Source: Flavobacterium sp. LHD-85 (GTDB lineage: Bacteria; Bacteroidota; Bacteroidia; Flavobacteriales; Flavobacteriaceae). Taken from it: DNA of 64,000 nt. This document shows positions 62,944-64,000 of the stretch, in pieces. The translations under genes were made by a program, and so were the position numbers. Location of the stretch: positions 62,001-126,000 of the forward strand of contig NZ_JAVFVR010000009.1 in NCBI RefSeq assembly GCF_030929595.1. Reading direction: 5' to 3'. How positions within the stretch are numbered: position 1 is the first letter of the stretch; each line of letters begins with the position of its first letter. The notes under the pieces are model-generated. The model saw only the letters and a list, made by a program, of their open reading frames with translations. It was not told where the DNA came from and made no database searches.

Positions 62944-64000
62944 TCAATCTGGTTCGTTCATGATTTTCTCACGATACTTTTTACCAATTAATAAAGTTAA
63001 TCTTTGCTTGTAATCGTCAACCAGCCATTCGCGGTAGTTTTTACTGCATTGGCTCAAACATTTAGAATAACGTTTAATACGATCTTCGATATCATCTTCT
63101 AATTCTTTAGCTAACATTTTTGCTTCCTGAAGCGTTTCAGTATTGTCTACGCACATTCCAGCATGCTGATCTAGAGATTTATCTAAAACGACTTTAGAAC
63201 GAAGATTTTGTTTGATGATTAATTTATGTTCTTCATCAACATCAAAACTAACGTCCGCCGTTTTACTGAATTTTGCACGCAATTCTGGTGGCATGCTGTA
63301 TTTAAAGAACATCTCGATTTCGTGATCATCACGAAGGTTTTCCAAGTAAAATTCTGGCGATTTAAAAATATGCTGCCAGTTTACAGGATCACTCCATAAA
63401 CCAAAACGTGCGGCATTGTTTCCTAAATCAATAACCGTAAATTCATCTTTTCCTGGCAATTTACGAGAACCACGACCAATCATTTGGAAATACAAAGTCA
63501 ACGATTTTGTTGCTCTGTTCAAAATAATCGTTTCTACAGTTGGCTCGTCAAAACCAGTTGTCAAAATTCCCACAGAAGTCAAAATCGCATCTGGAGTTTT
63601 CTTAAACCATTGCAAAATGTCTTTACGTTCTTCAGAACTGCTTGTGTTGTCTAAGTGTCTGATATCGTAACCTGCTTCTCTAAACGTTTCATATACATAT
63701 AATGAAGTATGAATACCGTTATTGAAAATCAAAGTTTTCTTTCCTAAAGAACGTTCTGTATACGCGTGAAGCAGTTTTTCTTGCATCAAAGTATTGGTAT
63801 ATAGATCGTCTGAAGATTTTACAGTATAATCTCCATTGATACCCACTTTTAACGAAGTCAAACCAACATCGTAGCTATAAGTTGTTGCTTTTGCCAAGAA
63901 GCCTTTTTCAATCAATGAACCAATTGTATCTCCCACAATAAGTTCGTGATAGCTTTGGTGCATTGGCAATTTTATATTTGAACTCAAAGGCGTTGCTGTT
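62944..64000 (-). CDS. RadD-like SF2 DEAD/DEAH helicase, C-terminal part (truncated by window edge)
   Basis: The frame is open to the window edge and reads TATPLSSN there, which is SF2 motif III, so the ATP-binding N-terminal half lies outside. Visible are the second RecA domain with LTTGFDEPTVETIIL (motif V) and QMIGRGSRKLPGK (motif VI), and a C-terminal region with three cysteines and a helical end. Probable role is DNA repair or recombination of the RadD/Ssl2 type. Its N-terminus and start cannot be seen; an internal TTG at 63987 is not the start. Confidence 0.88.
   Translation of the reverse strand, partial: TATPLSSNIKLPMHQSYHELIVGDTIGSLIEKGFLAKATTYSYDVGLTSLKVGINGDYTVKSSDDLYTNTLMQEKLLHAYTERSLGKKTLIFNNGIHTSLYVYETFREAGYDIRHLDNTSSSEERKDILQWFKKTPDAILTSVGILTTGFDEPTVETIILNRATKSLTLYFQMIGRGSRKLPGKDEFTVIDLGNNAARFGLWSDPVNWQHIFKSPEFYLENLRDDHEIEMFFKYSMPPELRAKFSKTADVSFDVDEEHKLIIKQNLRSKVVLDKSLDQHAGMCVDNTETLQEAKMLAKELEDDIEDRIKRYSKCLSQCSKNYREWLVDDYKQRLTLLIGKKYREKIMNEPD

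Noticed and set aside
63987..63987. TTG start for the helicase at the right edge
   Set aside because: The frame continues upstream into SF2 motif III (TATPL), so the gene is truncated by the window and does not start here.

Overview
The window is AT-rich chromosomal DNA from a member of Flavobacteriia, most likely Flavobacterium. The evidence is a SusC/SusD pair under an ECF sigma/FecR pair, a type IX secretion C-terminal sorting domain, bifunctional HisB and HisIE, a fused LpxC-FabZ tail, -7 promoter boxes of the form TAnnTTTG, and the LpxA / EF-P / LpxD-like / SucD gene order. No rRNA, tRNA, CRISPR array, transposase or prophage gene was seen.

Layout. 1-4.6 kb: end of lpxC-fabZ, lpxA, efp, a LpxD-type acyltransferase, an NTF2-like protein, sucD and a small unknown protein. 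4.7-7.2 kb: a secreted leucine-rich-repeat protein with a T9SS signal. 7.6-17.3 kb: a cell-surface signalling and uptake locus: ECF sigma factor, FecR anti-sigma factor, SusC with an STN domain, SusD, a zinc metallohydrolase lipoprotein, a DUF4302 lipoprotein and a 58-residue membrane protein. 17.5-29.3 kb: fabG, a VWA membrane protein, a LysR/YeiH pair, a secreted unknown protein, an S1/P1-PLC type hydrolase, an LTA-synthase-like sulfatase and a two-component system. 29.4-38.1 kb: a complete histidine operon (hisG D C - unknown - B H A F IE) behind a His-rich leader peptide and attenuator. 38.2-42.5 kb: a CBM9-like protein, an M1 aminopeptidase and a long helical unknown protein. 42.6-50.8 kb: leuA, leuB, then an Ile/Val-rich leader with attenuator and ilvD-B-N-C. 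51.3-64 kb: acs, a cNMP/CBS/nucleotidyltransferase protein with a DnaQ-like partner, small secreted proteins, a Bcr-type MFS pump, a DUF4242 protein, NDH-2, a DEAD-box helicase and a truncated RadD-like helicase.

Main points from the hunt. (1) A gene-free 0.8-kb stretch (56413-57228) holds five diverged repeat units with period 112-124 nt. Two conserved boxes sit exactly 29 nt apart in every unit, and no annotated feature explains this. (2) The his leader has a full classical attenuator architecture: promoter, codons HHHHLH, a 1:2 stem, an antiterminator and a terminator. The ilv operon has a matching Ile/Val leader and terminator. (3) Four 11-bp half-sites lie upstream of the two-component operon, like an OmpR/PhoB-class operator. 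(4) A multi-hairpin non-coding stretch ending in a strong terminator separates ilvC from acs. (5) Most gaps in the his operon are filled by intergenic repeat families that recur elsewhere in the window, and one copy supplies the end and stop codon of hisD. All functional assignments rest on reading the sequence and knowledge of families; no database search was run.
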